From positions 1 to 7,444 of the forward strand of contig CALQJV010000050.1 in assembly GCA_943330985.1 (NCBI GenBank): a stretch of 7,444 bases of DNA, in the 5' to 3' direction. Made by a program: the position numbers and the translations under genes. Positions 6,703-7,444 of the stretch are shown here, in pieces; the stretch's first letter is position 1; each line of letters begins with the position of its first letter. The notes beneath the pieces were generated by a model that made no database searches, was not told the origin of the DNA, and worked only from the letters and a program-made list of their open reading frames with translations. This stretch comes from Chitinophaga pinensis. Its GTDB lineage: Bacteria; Bacteroidota; Bacteroidia; M30B66.

Positions 6703-6714
6703 GATTTTAAAATC
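6703..6714. repeat. 12-bp AT-rich palindrome upstream of the POT transporter gene
   Basis: GATTTTAAAATC is a perfect palindrome starting 42 bases before the transporter ATG. Its first 11 bases also occur at 2527-2537, just upstream of the -7 element of the secreted-protein gene. The sharing could mean a common regulator site, but such AT-rich strings arise readily in this base composition. Confidence 0.3.
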
Positions 6715-6744
6715 TGACAACCAAACATATAAATTTAAAAATCG

Positions 6745-7444
6745 ATGGAAAATAAAATCGAAAGTGCCCAACCTAAAGGTCTTTATTGGCTGTTTTTTGC
6801 TGAAATGTGGGAGCGTTTTTGCTACTATGGAATGCGTGGTTTGTTGATTTTGTATCTCACAAAAACCCTCATGAAAACAGACGATGACTCATTTGCTGTT
6901 TATGGGGCATATACCGCATTGGTTTATGCAGTAACTGTTTTAGGCGGTAAAATTGCCGATCAACTATTGGGATATCGAATTGCCATCATTTTAGGAGGTA
7001 TTTTAATGGCCATCGGTGAATTCATGATTTTAGGCGGCGGTGAATTTTGGTTAATTCTTGGTATGGCTACAATCATTAGTGGAAACGGATATTTCAAAGC
7101 CAATATTTCAAGTATCGTTGGTAAACTTTACAGCGATGGCGATCCAAGACGCGATTCAGGATTCACCATTTTTTATATTGGTGTAAACTTAGGTGCATTC
7201 CTTGCAACAACCGTTGTTGCTGAAGTTGGAAGTCGCTATGGATACGATAAAGGATTTTTATTGGCTGGAATTGGGATGGTTTTAGGTTCTATCATATTTG
7301 TATTTGGACAAAAACATTACCAAGGCGAAGGTCTTCCTCCCAATAGAGAACTATTGTTCAAACCAAAGTTTGGACCTATTTCCATGTTACACTTAACCAT
7401 TTTAGGAACATTATGTGTCATTCCTGTATTTTACTTTTTATTGA
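6745..7444 (+). CDS. POT/PTR family proton-coupled peptide transporter, N-terminal part (3' end outside window)
   Basis: The open frame starts at ATG 6745 and runs off the right edge after 233 codons with no stop. Proteins of this family import di- and tripeptides together with protons across the inner membrane. The diagnostic motif FFAEMWERFCYYGMR is at residues 17-31; Glu20, Glu23 and Arg24 of ExxERFxYYG are the proton-coupling residues of the family. The second signature follows in full: GNGYFKANISSIVGKLY, then DSGFTIFYIGVNLGAF in the fourth and fifth helices. About six membrane segments are visible, consistent with the N-terminal half of a 12-14 helix MFS carrier of about 500 residues or more. 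The start lies 11 residues before the conserved GLYWLFF, typical for the family. No full TAnnTTTG promoter is seen; TAAATTTA at 6730-6737 is a near match. The gene is divergent from the HisF-like gene. Confidence 0.94.
   Translation, partial: MENKIESAQPKGLYWLFFAEMWERFCYYGMRGLLILYLTKTLMKTDDDSFAVYGAYTALVYAVTVLGGKIADQLLGYRIAIILGGILMAIGEFMILGGGEFWLILGMATIISGNGYFKANISSIVGKLYSDGDPRRDSGFTIFYIGVNLGAFLATTVVAEVGSRYGYDKGFLLAGIGMVLGSIIFVFGQKHYQGEGLPPNRELLFKPKFGPISMLHLTILGTLCVIPVFYFLL

Noticed and set aside
1..7444. CRISPR array, insertion sequence, prophage or tRNA
   Set aside because: I found no regular repeat-spacer pattern, transposase, phage gene or tRNA-like fold on either strand by eye.

Overview
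The window reads as an AT-rich chromosomal segment of a member of the Bacteroidota. Three things point there: a secreted multidomain protein ending in a gliding-motility-type (CHU_C, type B) sorting domain of the type IX secretion system; start regions with the Bacteroidota -7 promoter motif TAnnTTTG and no convincing Shine-Dalgarno sequences; and a bacterial geranylgeranylglyceryl phosphate synthase of the kind found in this phylum. Nothing suggests phage, plasmid, transposon, CRISPR or RNA genes.

Layout, left to right. The 3' end of a von Willebrand factor A (VWA) protein gene (+) runs into the window and stops directly against the stop codon of efp (elongation factor P, -). Upstream of efp on the same strand, after a 171-base gap, lies a GGGP-synthase gene (-), and 32 bases further a 4'-phosphopantetheinyl transferase gene (-); these two look like one transcription unit. 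An 83-base divergent promoter region separates the transferase from a 1059-codon gene (+) for an exported choice-of-anchor L / Calx-beta-like / Ig-like / PKD protein. That gene again ends directly against a convergent gene, a HisF-like TIM-barrel protein (-). A 222-base divergent intergenic region then leads to a POT-family peptide transporter gene (+) that is cut by the right end of the window.

The genes do not form one obvious pathway. They are mostly housekeeping or cell-envelope functions: translation, lipid synthesis, carrier-protein activation, surface adhesion and peptide uptake. The points most worth a second look are the HisF-like protein, which keeps the barrel but lacks several hallmark catalytic and phosphate-loop residues and has no HisH or other his gene beside it; the EF-P, whose tip loop carries Asn instead of the usual Lys or Arg; the archaeal-type ether-lipid enzyme paired with a phosphopantetheinyl transferase; and a ladder of regularly spaced cysteine pairs in the secreted protein. 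I see no clear evidence of an entirely new multi-gene system.
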